A DNA stretch of 64,000 nt from Texcoconibacillus texcoconensis (GCF_014202575.1 NZ_JACHHB010000007.1:62001-126000); one strand, 5' to 3'. Positions 7,773 through 17,231 are shown, numbered from the stretch's first letter. Program-made: numbers and translations. Notes: a model not told the origin generated them from the letters alone.

Positions 7773-9542
7773 ATGGAACGATTGATCAAGTTATCTATTT
7801 TTTATGCAGTATCATTGTTCGCAGTACTGGCAATATGGTTTACTTCATCTCATGAAATTGCTCAAGATGATGAAGAAACAGGTGTAGGTATTGAAGCCAT
7901 GAATCAAATTCTGGCAGAAGATGTGTCATTATCAATTTCGATGTTTTTACATCAAGTAGCTTCAGATTTGGAGCCATGGTTAGAAGAGGGAGAAGAAGAA
8001 GAGTTAACGTCCTGGTTGGCTGATCATCCATTTATAGAAGGAATGGCCTTATTCAGCGATGATCAAGTGGTTTGGGAATATGGAACGATCGAATCAGATG
8101 CAAAAGATCAAATCGAACCATTTGATGAATATCTGTTTCTTTCAGATCCTTATGAAAGAAATGGTAAAGATCATTTGTTAGTTGGTCGTCAAAAAGAAGA
8201 GGAAGTGATTGTTGGAGAACTTGATTTATCATTTGTAGAGCATTTCGCACAGGATTTAGGTCATGTTATGGATCAACAACAGCAGTTTGTTGCAGGAGGA
8301 GATGATGTCGATGTAAAAACATTGACTGAGGATGAACGTGTTGGTTCGATGGCTTACGGTAATGTTCCAGAATTAAATTGGGAAGTAATCATTGATCAAC
8401 ACGAAAACCAAGAAGAAGCAACTCATTTCATAGAACATGAAGCAGTAGTGAAATTAACAGAAATTGCGAATGAAATGGAGTGGCTAAAGCAGCAAAATGT
8501 GAAGAAAGTTGACGATCATGATCCATATATTGTCGTTCGAGATGAATCACAACCTACCGATTCTTTCGTTAAGTCTTTACAACAAGACGAAGAAATCGAG
8601 TGGGCGGAACCGAACTACCTTTACCATAAACAACAAAATGATAATGAGACGTTCCGAGATCAATTCTCATTGCCAAATGATGAGTTTTATGCCCCTTATC
8701 AATGGAATTTACATCAAATTGATATGGAAGAACAAGGTTGGGAACTTGACGAAGAGGAAATGAATGATGTATCGATTGCGATTATTGACAGCGGTGTCGA
8801 CCCTGACCACCCAGATTTAGAGGAGAAGTTAACGGCAGGTTATAATGCTTTCACCCATGATTCAACTTTCCATGATGAAAATGGGCATGGTACTCATGTA
8901 GCAGGGGTTGCCACAGCGATCACAAACAATGTTGAAGGAATTGCAGGAGTTGGTTGGGAGAATCCTTTATTAGCAGTCAAAGTATTGGATGAACAAGCAG
9001 AAGGAGATGCGATGTCGATTGCTGACGGGATTCGTTGGGCTGTAGATGAAGGAGCAGAAGTGATTAATTTAAGCCTTGGAGATCACCACGATTCAGAAGT
9101 GTTGCATGATGCTATCCGTTATGCATATGACAATGATGTCGTATTAATCGCAGCCACAGGTAATGAAAATGTGTCGACACCAATGTACCCAGCTGCTTAT
9201 GAGGAAGTCTTGGCCGTTTCCGCTGTCGATATCAATGATAAAAAAGCGATTTTCTCTAACTATGGAAACCATGTAGATGTCACAGCTCCAGGTGAACATA
9301 TCCCAAGTACTTTCCTCAATAAGCAATATATGATGATGTCTGGTACGTCAATGGCGTCACCGCATGTTGCTGGATTAGCAGGGGTTATTCGAATAAAGGA
9401 TTCCTCCCTAAATAACGAAGAAATTTACGACATCATTCGAGAATCATCAGATGACCTAGGAAGGGTAGGAAGAGACCCTTATTATGGATATGGAAAAATA
9501 AATATTAAAAATGCATTAGAGCGCTTAGAAAAAACAGATTAA
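7773..9542 (+). CDS. Membrane-anchored subtilisin-like serine protease (S8)
   Basis: Extracytoplasmic protease of 589 residues. An N-terminal membrane helix (about 7-24) anchors or exports it. Residues 30-230 form a very acidic region that looks like an extracytoplasmic sensor fold and is not usual in simple subtilases. A propeptide-inhibitor-like stretch ending in WAEPNYLYH follows (about 250-285). The catalytic domain has Asp339 (IIDSGVD), His372 (GHGTHVAG) and Ser526 (GTSMASPHVAG). The triad is complete. AGGAGGT precedes the ATG. It is encoded alone. Substrate and activation are unknown; the acidity is consistent with a saline or alkaline exterior. Confidence 0.93.
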   Translation: MERLIKLSIFYAVSLFAVLAIWFTSSHEIAQDDEETGVGIEAMNQILAEDVSLSISMFLHQVASDLEPWLEEGEEEELTSWLADHPFIEGMALFSDDQVVWEYGTIESDAKDQIEPFDEYLFLSDPYERNGKDHLLVGRQKEEEVIVGELDLSFVEHFAQDLGHVMDQQQQFVAGGDDVDVKTLTEDERVGSMAYGNVPELNWEVIIDQHENQEEATHFIEHEAVVKLTEIANEMEWLKQQNVKKVDDHDPYIVVRDESQPTDSFVKSLQQDEEIEWAEPNYLYHKQQNDNETFRDQFSLPNDEFYAPYQWNLHQIDMEEQGWELDEEEMNDVSIAIIDSGVDPDHPDLEEKLTAGYNAFTHDSTFHDENGHGTHVAGVATAITNNVEGIAGVGWENPLLAVKVLDEQAEGDAMSIADGIRWAVDEGAEVINLSLGDHHDSEVLHDAIRYAYDNDVVLIAATGNENVSTPMYPAAYEEVLAVSAVDINDKKAIFSNYGNHVDVTAPGEHIPSTFLNKQYMMMSGTSMASPHVAGLAGVIRIKDSSLNNEEIYDIIRESSDDLGRVGRDPYYGYGKINIKNALERLEKTD

Positions 9543-9552
9543 TCTTCTTAAA

Positions 9553-9711
9553 TTAATTGCTGGTTTCCTGTTGTAACTGGTTGTTTTGGTATTCGACTAA
9601 TAGCTCGTCTAATTCTTGTGAACATTGTAGTACCAAATTAGATGTAAGTCCTAGTGCAGCAGCGACAGCGACCATTTCGTTTCGTTTTTTCTCGATCAAC
9701 TCTTCTTTCAT
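9553..9711 (-). CDS. Spo0E-family aspartyl-phosphate phosphatase
   Basis: A 52-residue helical-hairpin protein matching the Spo0E-like family, which dephosphorylates Spo0A~P and delays sporulation. The signature SQELDELLVEY lies at residues 31-41, preceded by the first helix (KKRNEMVAVAAALGL). GGAG lies 8 bases upstream of the ATG at 9711. It is convergent to the subtilase gene. It shows the host is a spore former with the phosphorelay. The exact paralogue (Spo0E, YisI or YnzD type) cannot be decided. Confidence 0.85.
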   Translation of the reverse strand: MKEELIEKKRNEMVAVAAALGLTSNLVLQCSQELDELLVEYQNNQLQQETSN

Positions 9712-9784
9712 TTTCAACACTCCAATAAAGTGATTATGTTCTATTATGACGAAAAAAATATAGCTTGAAAACCGTTTCGTCTAA

Positions 9785-9817
9785 AAATGTCAAACATCTC
9801 GAGGATGTTTGACATTT
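9785..9817. repeat. Perfect 14-bp inverted repeat
   Basis: AAATGTCAAACATC and GATGTTTGACATTT flank a 5-base loop. It lacks a clear T tail on either strand, so it may be an operator or a weak terminator upstream of the Spo0E-like gene. Confidence 0.5.
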
Positions 9818-9978
9818 CTACATAACTCGACTTTTTCATTATTGGACGTGTAAGGGTGAATTCGTTTTACGAGCTGTTTGAAGTGGGTGATTTTTAACCC
9901 GACGGTGGAAGAGGGGGTCTTCTGTCGGGCAACGATAAAAAGTGCGTTAAAGGAAGGGAGGTAACCCAAGGGGAAATA

Positions 9979-10113
9979 TTAATATTCGATTTCATCAATA
10001 TCTTTAGGGTGTGGTTCTCGATCTTCAGGCAAGTATACTTGATAATGAATTTTAGGCTTTTTATCTGTATTAGTTTGTCTTTTTAGTTTAAGGTTTTTCG
10101 ACTTTTTTTTCAT
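9979..10113 (-). CDS. Small hypothetical protein
   Basis: A 44-residue ORF on the minus strand starts at ATG 10113 behind the strong ribosome site AAAGGAGTG. The product has a very basic N-terminus (KKKSKNLKLKRQ) and an acidic C-terminus (DREPHPKDIDEIEY). No family was recognised. The strong ribosome site is the main support. Confidence 0.5.
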   Translation of the reverse strand: MKKKSKNLKLKRQTNTDKKPKIHYQVYLPEDREPHPKDIDEIEY

Positions 10114-10338
10114 TTTTACACTCCTTTCAACGACGAAGCGATATTGATTGAGTGTACACGATGGATCTTAGTAAATATTTTTCACGAAATTAGCGTTTTT
10201 CATGTATGGAGATGAGGAGGATTTTTAATTCGGTTTAGTGTTCGGTTTACATAATATAATTACAGGAAACTGATGCGGATGGAAACCGAGTACAAGCTCT
10301 TATGAATGAAGGGACGAGTTTACTTTACAGCTTTTCCT

Positions 10339-10754
10339 CCTCAAAGAGTCCGAAGAATGCCAGTGTTCGGACAGTTCTGCCGTTTTGTCTCCTCAAAGAG
10401 TCCGAAGAATGCCAGTGTTCGGACAGTTCTATCGTTTTTTCTCCTCAAAGAGTCCGAAGAATGGCAAGGTTCGGACAGTTCTACCGTTTTTTCTCCTCAA
10501 AGAGTCCGAAGAATGCCAGTGTTCGGACAGTTCAGCCGTTTTGTCTCCTCAAAGAGTCCGAAGAATGCCAAGGTTCGGACAGTTCTACCGTTTTGTCTCC
10601 TCAAAGAGTCCGAAGAATGCCAGTGTTCGGACAGTTCTATCGTTTTTTCTCCTCAAAGAGTCCGAAGAATGCCAAGGTTCGGACAGTCCTACCGTTTTTT
10701 CTCCTCAAAGAGTCCGAAGAATGCCAGTGTTCGGACAGTCCTACAGCTATTCCT
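10339..10754. repeat. Eight 52-bp direct tandem repeats
   Basis: Eight contiguous 52-bp units begin at 10339, 10391, 10443, 10495, 10547, 10599, 10651 and 10703. Each holds a 7-bp inverted repeat GTCCGAA...TTCGGAC with an 11-base loop. The units differ at a few sites (loop CCAGTG or CCAAGG; tail TTTTTT or TTTTGT). The last unit degenerates at its end. No unit contains a stop in any forward frame and 52 is not a multiple of 3, so all three frames stay open across the array. Direct coding is doubtful. The units have no unique spacers, so this is not CRISPR. Confidence 0.9.
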
Positions 10755-10919
10755 CCTCAACTCGCGAAATCATGTATGTTGAGTGGTTTTCCAAAATAAA
10801 AATAAGTGAGAACAGCATTAACGAAAAAGAGGGAACAGGGTGTTGTTCACTGAAGAAACTACGATCACATGATGTTTGAGTTGAGCTGAATCTAGTAAGG
10901 TGCAAGTGACTTGCGGATC

Positions 10920-10991
10920 GCAAACATACGTTCTGTTATTGCGGGCATATACGTCATTTTTAAGATCGGACGGACATACGTTCCGTTAATC
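10920..10991. repeat. Three imperfect 21-bp repeats
   Basis: Three related segments (10920-10940, 10941-10961 and 10969-10989) share a core like GGACATACGTTCCGTTA. They sit in a 1.2-kb stretch (10114-11317) without a convincing gene. That stretch otherwise holds the 52-bp array and a long inverted repeat. Confidence 0.5.
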
Positions 10992-11009
10992 CTCTCTTTT
11001 GCGTGCAAT

Positions 11010-11073
11010 AAAGACTGTTTTTGGAAAATAGAGGACCTTCCTTACTCGACTGACAAGCTCAAAAACAGTCTTT
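11010..11073. repeat. 14-bp inverted repeat with long loop
   Basis: AAAGACTGTTTTTG (11010-11023) pairs with CAAAAACAGTCTTT (11060-11073) around a 36-base loop, followed by T residues. It could be a terminator-like hairpin or a small mobile-element remnant. Confidence 0.55.
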
Positions 11074-11317
11074 TTCAAGCAAATAACGGAATCAATGTCC
11101 AGAGCGAGCGACTCAGTGGATGTGACCGCATTTAGCGAACCTGGAGTCGCAACTTTTCGTTTATCCGCGTTTATCAAAAACAACAAAGTTTACGAAAAAC
11201 ATCTTTGAATATTGAAATCAATCGAGCGTTTCAATCATTAAAATTTTGAGCACGATCAGTGTGAAAATAAGTTAAGATGGAAATGAGAACGAATAATGTT
11301 TAAGGGGAGAATGTTTG

Positions 11318-11494
11318 ATGGATGCATTAACATGGATCATTGCAATCATTATAGGTTTGATATTGTTACGAATTGTTGGAAAGATATTACGTGTCATTAT
11401 AACGGTTGGTATTGCTGTTTTTTTGATTTATTTATTTGTGGAATTAACAGACGGAGGACAAATATTCTCAGCTTCATTGTTTCCCGTTGTTTAA
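11318..11494 (+). CDS. Small hydrophobic membrane protein
   Basis: A 58-residue ORF begins at ATG 11318 with AAGGGGAG eight bases upstream. Two hydrophobic helices (about 5-21 and 25-46) are broken by a short basic turn (RIVGKILR). An overlapping 70-codon ORF in another frame (11296-11508) has a non-membrane, cysteine-rich product and is less plausible. It precedes fumC by 60 bases and might be co-transcribed with it. The function is unknown. Confidence 0.6.
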   Translation: MDALTWIIAIIIGLILLRIVGKILRVIITVGIAVFLIYLFVELTDGGQIFSASLFPVV

Positions 11495-11554
11495 CTTTTA
11501 ACCGGTAAGGGAAGAGAATGATTGGATGAAGTTTAATTAGGAGGCTGGTTAAAC

Positions 11555-12949
11555 ATGTCTGTTCGTAAGGAAAGAGATACACTTGGTGAAATGGAAGTCC
11601 CTGCAGAAAAATGGTGGGGAGCACAAACCCAACGTAGTAGAGAGAATTTCAAGATCGGAACTGAAACGATGCCCCAAGAACTTATTGAAGCTTTTCTCTT
11701 ATTAAAAAAAGCAGCAGCTACTGCGAATTTGAAATTAGGACAGTTAAATAACACAAAATCTGAAGCAATTACCCAAACGTGTAACGAAATCATCAGTGAA
11801 CAAAAGTATGAACATTTCCCGCTTGTTGTGTGGCAAACAGGAAGTGGAACGCAAACGAATATGAATGCAAATGAGGTCATTGCTTTTCGAGGAAATGAAA
11901 GGTTACGTGAAAAAGGGGAAAATGAATCGCTCCATCCAAACGACGACGTCAATCGTTCGCAAAGTTCAAATGATACATTTCCAACTGCCATGCACATAGC
12001 CGCTTACAAAGCAGTTCATGAACGGCTTCTTCCAGAAATCGAGGCGATGATTTCGACCCTTCAAGAAAAAGAAAAGTCATTTGAAAATATTATTAAAATT
12101 GGACGGACGCATTTGCAAGATGCAACACCTTTGACCCTAGCGCAAGAAGTAAGCGGCTGGCGTTCAATGCTTGAAAAAAGCCGTAAAATGATAGAAGAAA
12201 GTAGTAAGTCGTTGACTGAACTTGCAATTGGAGGAACAGCAGTCGGAACGGGAATCAATGCCCCAAAAGACTTTGGAAGTGTTGTCGCGCACCAACTGAG
12301 TGTCGAAACGGGATACCCGTTTGTATCTGCTAGTAATAAATTTCAGGCTTTAACAAGTCATGACCACATTGTGTACGTCCATGGAGCTGTAAAGGCATTA
12401 GCTGCAGATACGATGAAAATGGCTAACGACGTTCGCTGGTTAGCGAGTGGACCTCGCTCTGGTATAGGGGAATTAGCGATTCCAGCGAATGAACCAGGTA
12501 GTTCAATTATGCCAGGGAAGGTAAACCCTACACAAAGTGAAGCCTTGACAATGGTTGTCTCGCAAGTATTCGGTAATGACGCTTCAATTGGATTTGCTGC
12601 AAGTCAAGGAAATTTTGAATTAAACGTTTATAAACCTGTCATCATTTACAATTTCTTGCAATCAATTACGCTTTTAACTGATGCATTAAAATCGTTTAAT
12701 GATAAGTGTTTAAAAGGATTGGAAGCCAATGAGGAGAAGATTTCTGAGCATGTTGAACAATCTCTTATGTTAGTTACGGCATTGAACCCACACATCGGTT
12801 ATGAAAAAGCAGCAGCGATTGCGAAAAAAGCATTTGCAGAAGGCACGACACTTAAAGAGGCCGCAATGAGTAGCGGTTACCTTAGTGAAAATGAATTTAA
12901 TGAAATCGTCCAACCTGATAAGATGGTTTCTCCGTCTGATCCTTCCTAG
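11555..12949 (+). CDS. fumC: Class II fumarate hydratase
   Basis: Iron-independent fumarase of the TCA cycle, interconverting fumarate and malate as a cytosolic homotetramer. Length is 464 residues, as in B. subtilis CitG/FumC. Signatures are the substrate-site [13 protein letters not shown] (about 98-110), [10 protein letters not shown] and the family signature [11 protein letters not shown] (about 316-326). An AGGAGG ribosome site precedes the ATG at 11555. No defect is visible. Confidence 0.96.
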   Translation: MSVRKERDTLGEMEVPAEKWWGAQTQRSRENFKIGTETMPQELIEAFLLLKKAAATANLKLGQLNNTKSEAITQTCNEIISEQKYEHFPLVVWQTGSGTQTNMNANEVIAFRGNERLREKGENESLHPNDDVNRSQSSNDTFPTAMHIAAYKAVHERLLPEIEAMISTLQEKEKSFENIIKIGRTHLQDATPLTLAQEVSGWRSMLEKSRKMIEESSKSLTELAIGGTAVGTGINAPKDFGSVVAHQLSVETGYPFVSASNKFQALTSHDHIVYVHGAVKALAADTMKMANDVRWLASGPRSGIGELAIPANEPGSSIMPGKVNPTQSEALTMVVSQVFGNDASIGFAASQGNFELNVYKPVIIYNFLQSITLLTDALKSFNDKCLKGLEANEEKISEHVEQSLMLVTALNPHIGYEKAAAIAKKAFAEGTTLKEAAMSSGYLSENEFNEIVQPDKMVSPSDPS

Positions 12950-13049
12950 ACGGCGAGTTAAAACGCATATTAAAAAACAATCACATGAACCAAGCGACCT
13001 CTTCCATATGCTATAATTGAGTTTATTAGCGTATGAAGGAGGTCGTTTT

Positions 13050-13979
13050 GTGCTACCAATCATCGACTTACATTGTGATGCACTACTTAAGCTTTGGGAA
13101 GATGAAACGCGCTCTTTTAGAGATCATCCAGACATTGAAACGAACCTTATTCGTTTACAAACTGGTGGTGTTCGTATCCAGTTTTTTGCGATTTTTATAG
13201 AACCTACAGTTCCAAGTGACCAGACATTTCATGTTGCACTGTCACAAATTGATCGTTTTTACCAAGACGTCTTAGCTAATAACCCAGAGATAAAGCATAT
13301 TCGTGCTTGGAATGAAATTAATGATTTAGAAGAAGGAGAAATTGGTGCTGTTCTGACGTTAGAAGGGGCTGAGGCAATCGGTAATGACTTAATGAAATTG
13401 CGGATGTTATATGAACAAGGGGTTCTCAGCGTAGGTTTGACGTGGAATAACGCCAACCTTTGTGCTGACGGTGTTGGTGAACCCCGTGGCGGTGGGTTAA
13501 CAAACCTTGGGTATGAGGTTGTAAACTTAAATAATCAATTTCATCGCTTAACCGATGTTTCACACCTGAGTGAGGCATCCTTTTGGAATGTCATTGAATC
13601 AGCAGACTATCCAGTAGCTACTCATTCCAATGCGCGAGCGGTTTGTGAACATCGGCGCAATTTGTACGATGATCAGTTGCGTGCATTGTTCGAAAAAGGT
13701 GGTTTTATTGGGATCGTATTTAATCCTCCATTTATTAACGGACAAACGACTGCATCGATTGATGAAATATTAAAGCATATCGAACATATTTGTACAATCG
13801 GAGGAGAAAATCACCTAGCATTCGGATCCGATTTTGATGGTATCTCATATCATGTTGATCAATTAGAACATGCGGGGATGTATGATCATTTTATTAATGA
13901 ATTATTAAAGAGATATTCTGAAGATCGGGTGCGTAAGTTTGCTCATTTAAATATGTTAAACCGACTTCCAAGAGGGTAA
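13050..13979 (+). CDS. Membrane dipeptidase (peptidase M19)
   Basis: Zinc dipeptidase of 309 residues in the renal-dipeptidase family, which cleaves dipeptides including D-amino-acid-containing ones. It has the N-terminal metal motif DLHCDALL, a metal-bridging Glu in TLEGAEAIG, VATHSNARAV, EHRRN and FGSDFDGI near the end. The start is taken as GTG 13050 because AAGGAGG lies eight to ten bases upstream; an upstream in-frame start at 13017 lacks such a site. No signal peptide is seen, as is usual for Bacillus members. Confidence 0.9.
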   Translation: MLPIIDLHCDALLKLWEDETRSFRDHPDIETNLIRLQTGGVRIQFFAIFIEPTVPSDQTFHVALSQIDRFYQDVLANNPEIKHIRAWNEINDLEEGEIGAVLTLEGAEAIGNDLMKLRMLYEQGVLSVGLTWNNANLCADGVGEPRGGGLTNLGYEVVNLNNQFHRLTDVSHLSEASFWNVIESADYPVATHSNARAVCEHRRNLYDDQLRALFEKGGFIGIVFNPPFINGQTTASIDEILKHIEHICTIGGENHLAFGSDFDGISYHVDQLEHAGMYDHFINELLKRYSEDRVRKFAHLNMLNRLPRG

Positions 13980-13988
13980 AGAATCGTT

Positions 13989-14159
13989 TCATGAATCGTC
14001 ATCTTCAACCTCTTTCATATATCCGCATCGTTGGATACACTTGTAAACGAGGGAAGATTCCATATGAAAAGTTCCGTCATCGTTTGTATTTACAGTTTCC
14101 CAAGCATCAATAACAAGTTGTCCTCCACATTCAGGGCATTGGCGATCTATGTTTTTCAT
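13989..14159 (-). CDS. Small zinc-ribbon-like protein
   Basis: A 56-residue ORF starts at ATG 14159 behind AAAAGGAG. It has CPECGG at the N-terminus and further cysteines in YKCIQRCGY, a spacing that fits a single zinc ribbon. The C-terminus is acidic. It lies between the dipeptidase and the ketosamine kinase, on the opposite strand. No specific function is recognised. Confidence 0.65.
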   Translation of the reverse strand: MKNIDRQCPECGGQLVIDAWETVNTNDDGTFHMESSLVYKCIQRCGYMKEVEDDDS

Positions 14160-14260
14160 CGTAACAACTCCTTTTATAACAAATTACTTATTACATTTTA
14201 ACGACCGAGAGAAAAAGGTGCAATTGTTAAGAATACCCTAAGCAAAGGGGAGGATTTTGT

Positions 14261-15136
14261 ATGTTTGAACATATGAAAGAATCACTAAGAGTGATGGGAG
14301 ATTATAGCGAACTACAAAGCATAAAAAATATCAGTGGTGGTGATATTAACGATGCCTATTTTGTGAAATCAGAAAAACAAGAATACTTTATTAAATTAAA
14401 CCAAGGTGTTTCGGAAGATTTTTTTCAAATAGAGCAAGAAGGCTTAGAGCGTTTATCTCAAGTAGATAACGTCAATACGCCAAAACCATACGGAATTTGG
14501 GTTGATGAGACAACCAGTATTCAATCATTTGTCATGGAATGGATACAAGGAGAACTTCTTAGCAATACGGTTGATCAATTAGCAAATAGCGTAGCATCAT
14601 TACATAGCGAAAAAAGCTCTCAATACGGTTATCCAACAGATACATTCATCGGGGAAATACGTCAAGAAAATGGCTTATGGGATGACTGGGTTGAGTACTT
14701 AAATCAATGTCGTTATCAAAGGCAATTAGACATAGCGATTGAAAAAGGCAAAATGCCAAAAAACAGACAGCAAAAGTTAGAGGCACTTATCGAAAATATG
14801 GACAATTATATACCCAGAAAACCTGACGCTGTTTTATTACACGGAGACCTTTGGTCAGGAAATTGGCTTAATGGTTCAGATGGACAAGTATATTTGATTG
14901 ACCCTTCTGTGTTTTATGGAGATCGTGAATTTGAATTGGCTTTTACAGAACTTTTCGGCGGATTTCCACAGAGGTTTTATGACGTGTATCGTGATTATCA
15001 TCCTCTGAGTAAAGGATATGAAGATAAGAAAGGGATATATCAACTATTTTATCTTCTTGTCCACTTAAATGTCTTCGGGGAAATGTACGGAAAGCAAGTT
15101 GATCGTTTATTAGATCGTTATGTCGGAAAGAAATGA
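14261..15136 (+). CDS. Fructosamine/ketosamine-3-kinase family protein
   Basis: APH-fold kinase of 291 residues of the fructosamine-3-kinase family. Its members phosphorylate sugar adducts on protein lysines and so start deglycation. It has the N-terminal GGDIND nucleotide loop, the catalytic HGDLWSGNW (residues 194-202) and the metal-binding IDPSVFYGDREFELA. The length matches the family. An AAAGGGGAGG ribosome site precedes the ATG. The sirtuin that follows starts 132 bases downstream; any link between the two is speculative. Confidence 0.88.
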   Translation: MFEHMKESLRVMGDYSELQSIKNISGGDINDAYFVKSEKQEYFIKLNQGVSEDFFQIEQEGLERLSQVDNVNTPKPYGIWVDETTSIQSFVMEWIQGELLSNTVDQLANSVASLHSEKSSQYGYPTDTFIGEIRQENGLWDDWVEYLNQCRYQRQLDIAIEKGKMPKNRQQKLEALIENMDNYIPRKPDAVLLHGDLWSGNWLNGSDGQVYLIDPSVFYGDREFELAFTELFGGFPQRFYDVYRDYHPLSKGYEDKKGIYQLFYLLVHLNVFGEMYGKQVDRLLDRYVGKK

Positions 15137-15268
15137 CCCTGCATATCTACAGGAAACAAAGAACATTGCTTTAGTATATGTTATCATCATACTGAATCCT
15201 GTTATACAACATAAAGATTTAAAAAGGGTGTTTTGTTAGGAGTTATACTATGTACCTGGAGGGGTTAC

Positions 15269-16315
15269 ATGACTGGTTCATCGTGGCAAGTGATTATAAA
15301 ACTAGGGTACCAAGGAGAAACTCTAACTGTATATGGAAAGAAAAACCACAGTAACTGGATATATATGATTGGTTCGGAAAATGACCAAAATCAGCAACAA
15401 GTGGATTCGTGGCAATCCCTTATTGATTGGTTGCAGGACCATGATTGGTTTCAAGCATATCCAATGTTTATCGATCAAGGTTTTGGCTCTTATTTTTGGA
15501 ATGAATTTCAAAAGCAGCATGTGGCCACTGCAAACGTTGAGAATTGGGTGAAAAGTTGCTTTACTGATCATCAACAATTGCTGAAAGCAAAACGCTGGTT
15601 GCAGGAGGAGAAGCGTATCATCGTTTTGACTGGCGCAGGTATGTCAACAGACAGCGGTGTTCCAGACTTTAGATCTTCCGGTGGGTTATGGGCGGGGGTA
15701 GATCCGCAAACAATCGCATCGCCAGAAGCAATTGAACAAAATTACCAACGGTTTTGCAACTTCTACCGAGACCGAATATTACAATTACAAGATATAAAAC
15801 CTCATGAAGGTCATGAGATTTTAACGAAGTGGCACAAGCAAGGAATTGTCACACATTTAGCTACGCAAAATGTGGATCGTTTACATCAAAAGTCAGGTTT
15901 TCAGAAAATAGATGAGTTGCACGGATCAATCGAGAAAATTTACTGTTACGATTGTAATAAAGATGATGAAATGAGCAAGTTTTTAAATGAAGAACCGTGT
16001 CAACATTGCGGAGGTCGCTTACGTCCAGGTATCGTGCTGTTTGGTGAAGTTTTACCAGAAAAACCTTGGACGCGAACATTAAAAGCGATTGAAAAAGCAG
16101 ATCTTGTCATTGTGATTGGCACTAGCCTACAAGTGTATCCAGTTAACCAACTACCATTACTTACAAATGGGAAAACAATGTTGATTAACCAAGAACGTGT
16201 CGACATGCAAGATAATTTTGATGTCGCCATTAAACGAAATGCTAAAGAAGCGATCTTACTTTTAGATGAGTTGCTTTCATCTGAGAACGAGAAGAATGAG
16301 AAAAAGGACTGGTGA
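15269..16315 (+). CDS. Sirtuin (NAD-dependent protein deacylase) with N-terminal extension
   Basis: Class III deacylase of 348 residues. The sirtuin core starts near residue 115 with TGAGMSTDSGVPDFRS (NAD loop from about 121), then NVDRLH, the catalytic His218 in ELHGS and a four-cysteine zinc site (YCYDC and CQHC). FGEVLPE and GTSLQVYPV follow. Most bacterial sirtuins are about 240 residues. Here the first 110 or so residues form an extra Trp/Gln-rich domain of unknown role. The start is ATG 15269 behind GGAGGGG; 15233 is an in-frame upstream alternative. The next gene begins five bases after the stop. Confidence 0.9.
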   Translation: MTGSSWQVIIKLGYQGETLTVYGKKNHSNWIYMIGSENDQNQQQVDSWQSLIDWLQDHDWFQAYPMFIDQGFGSYFWNEFQKQHVATANVENWVKSCFTDHQQLLKAKRWLQEEKRIIVLTGAGMSTDSGVPDFRSSGGLWAGVDPQTIASPEAIEQNYQRFCNFYRDRILQLQDIKPHEGHEILTKWHKQGIVTHLATQNVDRLHQKSGFQKIDELHGSIEKIYCYDCNKDDEMSKFLNEEPCQHCGGRLRPGIVLFGEVLPEKPWTRTLKAIEKADLVIVIGTSLQVYPVNQLPLLTNGKTMLINQERVDMQDNFDVAIKRNAKEAILLLDELLSSENEKNEKKDW

Positions 16316-16319
16316 AAGT

Positions 16320-17183
16320 ATGGAAATATACCAGATCCCTGTAACGTACGAGGCTCTAAATGAAAGCCTTGAAGTACTTACCGCAGTTGGGTATGAAAAT
16401 TGGTATTATGACATTCCAGTAGAGAATGAACGCATAGAAAATGGTTATAAAACAAGAACACTTCCGCAGGAAAATGCTTTTATTCATGTCGTCATTCAAG
16501 AAAAGTCAGATTTTGACCATGTCAAGAAGTTGAGCGAAACATTGAATGTTTCTCCGACTCATATTCAAATGAATGAATTTAACCAAGACCATATGTGGCA
16601 AGAACCTTTCCCCGATGTTCAATTAGATGGGGGTTGGGTTATTTCTTTTGATACCGAACAAAATGTTGAAAGAGATAAAATAATTATTCTTGATTCACAA
16701 GGTGCTTTTGGAACAGGGCTCCATGAAACGACACAAGATTGTGTGAACACAATTTTATCAGACGACTTTACGAAGCAAACAGTCCTTGACCTAGGGTGTG
16801 GTTCAGGGATTTTAAGTGTTGCAGCTTTATTGAAAGAGGCAGAATATGTTGAAGCAGTGGATATTCAACCAGTTGAACGAGAGGTCAAAAGGCATGCCCA
16901 GTTGAATCATGTAGAAAATGTAAAGGTTTTACAAAGGGATGCTGTAAACGAGAAAAACCTATGGGATGGGGAGTTTGACTGGGTTTTTATTAACATTGGT
17001 GCTGAAGAAGCAGTCACATTGTTAAATAACCATCCACAGTTGCTACAGGTGAAAAATTTCTTAATCTCAGGTGTTGTTGAATGGAACGTTGAGTACATTC
17101 ATTCATTTTTCAAGGATGCCGGCTATTCCATCGACCAACAAATGCAGACGAACGAATGGGTTACGGTTACATATCGAAAATAA
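16320..17183 (+). CDS. PrmA-like class I methyltransferase (L11 methyltransferase family)
   Basis: SAM-dependent methyltransferase of 287 residues resembling ribosomal protein L11 methyltransferase PrmA. It has GAFGTGLHETT, the motif upstream of the SAM site in PrmA, and motif I DLGCGSGILSVAAL near residue 157. The N-terminal 110 residues resemble the PrmA substrate domain but are divergent. It is not next to dnaJ, where the true Bacillus prmA usually lies, so it may be a paralogue with another target. The start is ATG 16320, five bases after the sirtuin stop, so the two are probably co-transcribed. Confidence 0.75.
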   Translation: MEIYQIPVTYEALNESLEVLTAVGYENWYYDIPVENERIENGYKTRTLPQENAFIHVVIQEKSDFDHVKKLSETLNVSPTHIQMNEFNQDHMWQEPFPDVQLDGGWVISFDTEQNVERDKIIILDSQGAFGTGLHETTQDCVNTILSDDFTKQTVLDLGCGSGILSVAALLKEAEYVEAVDIQPVEREVKRHAQLNHVENVKVLQRDAVNEKNLWDGEFDWVFINIGAEEAVTLLNNHPQLLQVKNFLISGVVEWNVEYIHSFFKDAGYSIDQQMQTNEWVTVTYRK

Positions 17184-17231
17184 TGACATTCGTTCCTTTA
17201 CACATTACACATGTTCTAGGATTTACAGGTT

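Noticed and set aside
10339-10754. CRISPR array
   Set aside because: The units are contiguous and near identical with no unique spacers, and no cas genes are present.
10302-10879. Three overlapping 158-165 residue ORFs across the tandem repeat
   Set aside because: All three frames are open only because the 52-bp unit lacks stops; no ribosome site or sensible protein composition supports any one of them.
11296-11508. 70-codon ORF overlapping the small membrane protein
   Set aside because: The frame at 11318 gives a clean two-helix membrane protein with a well-spaced ribosome site; the other frame does not.
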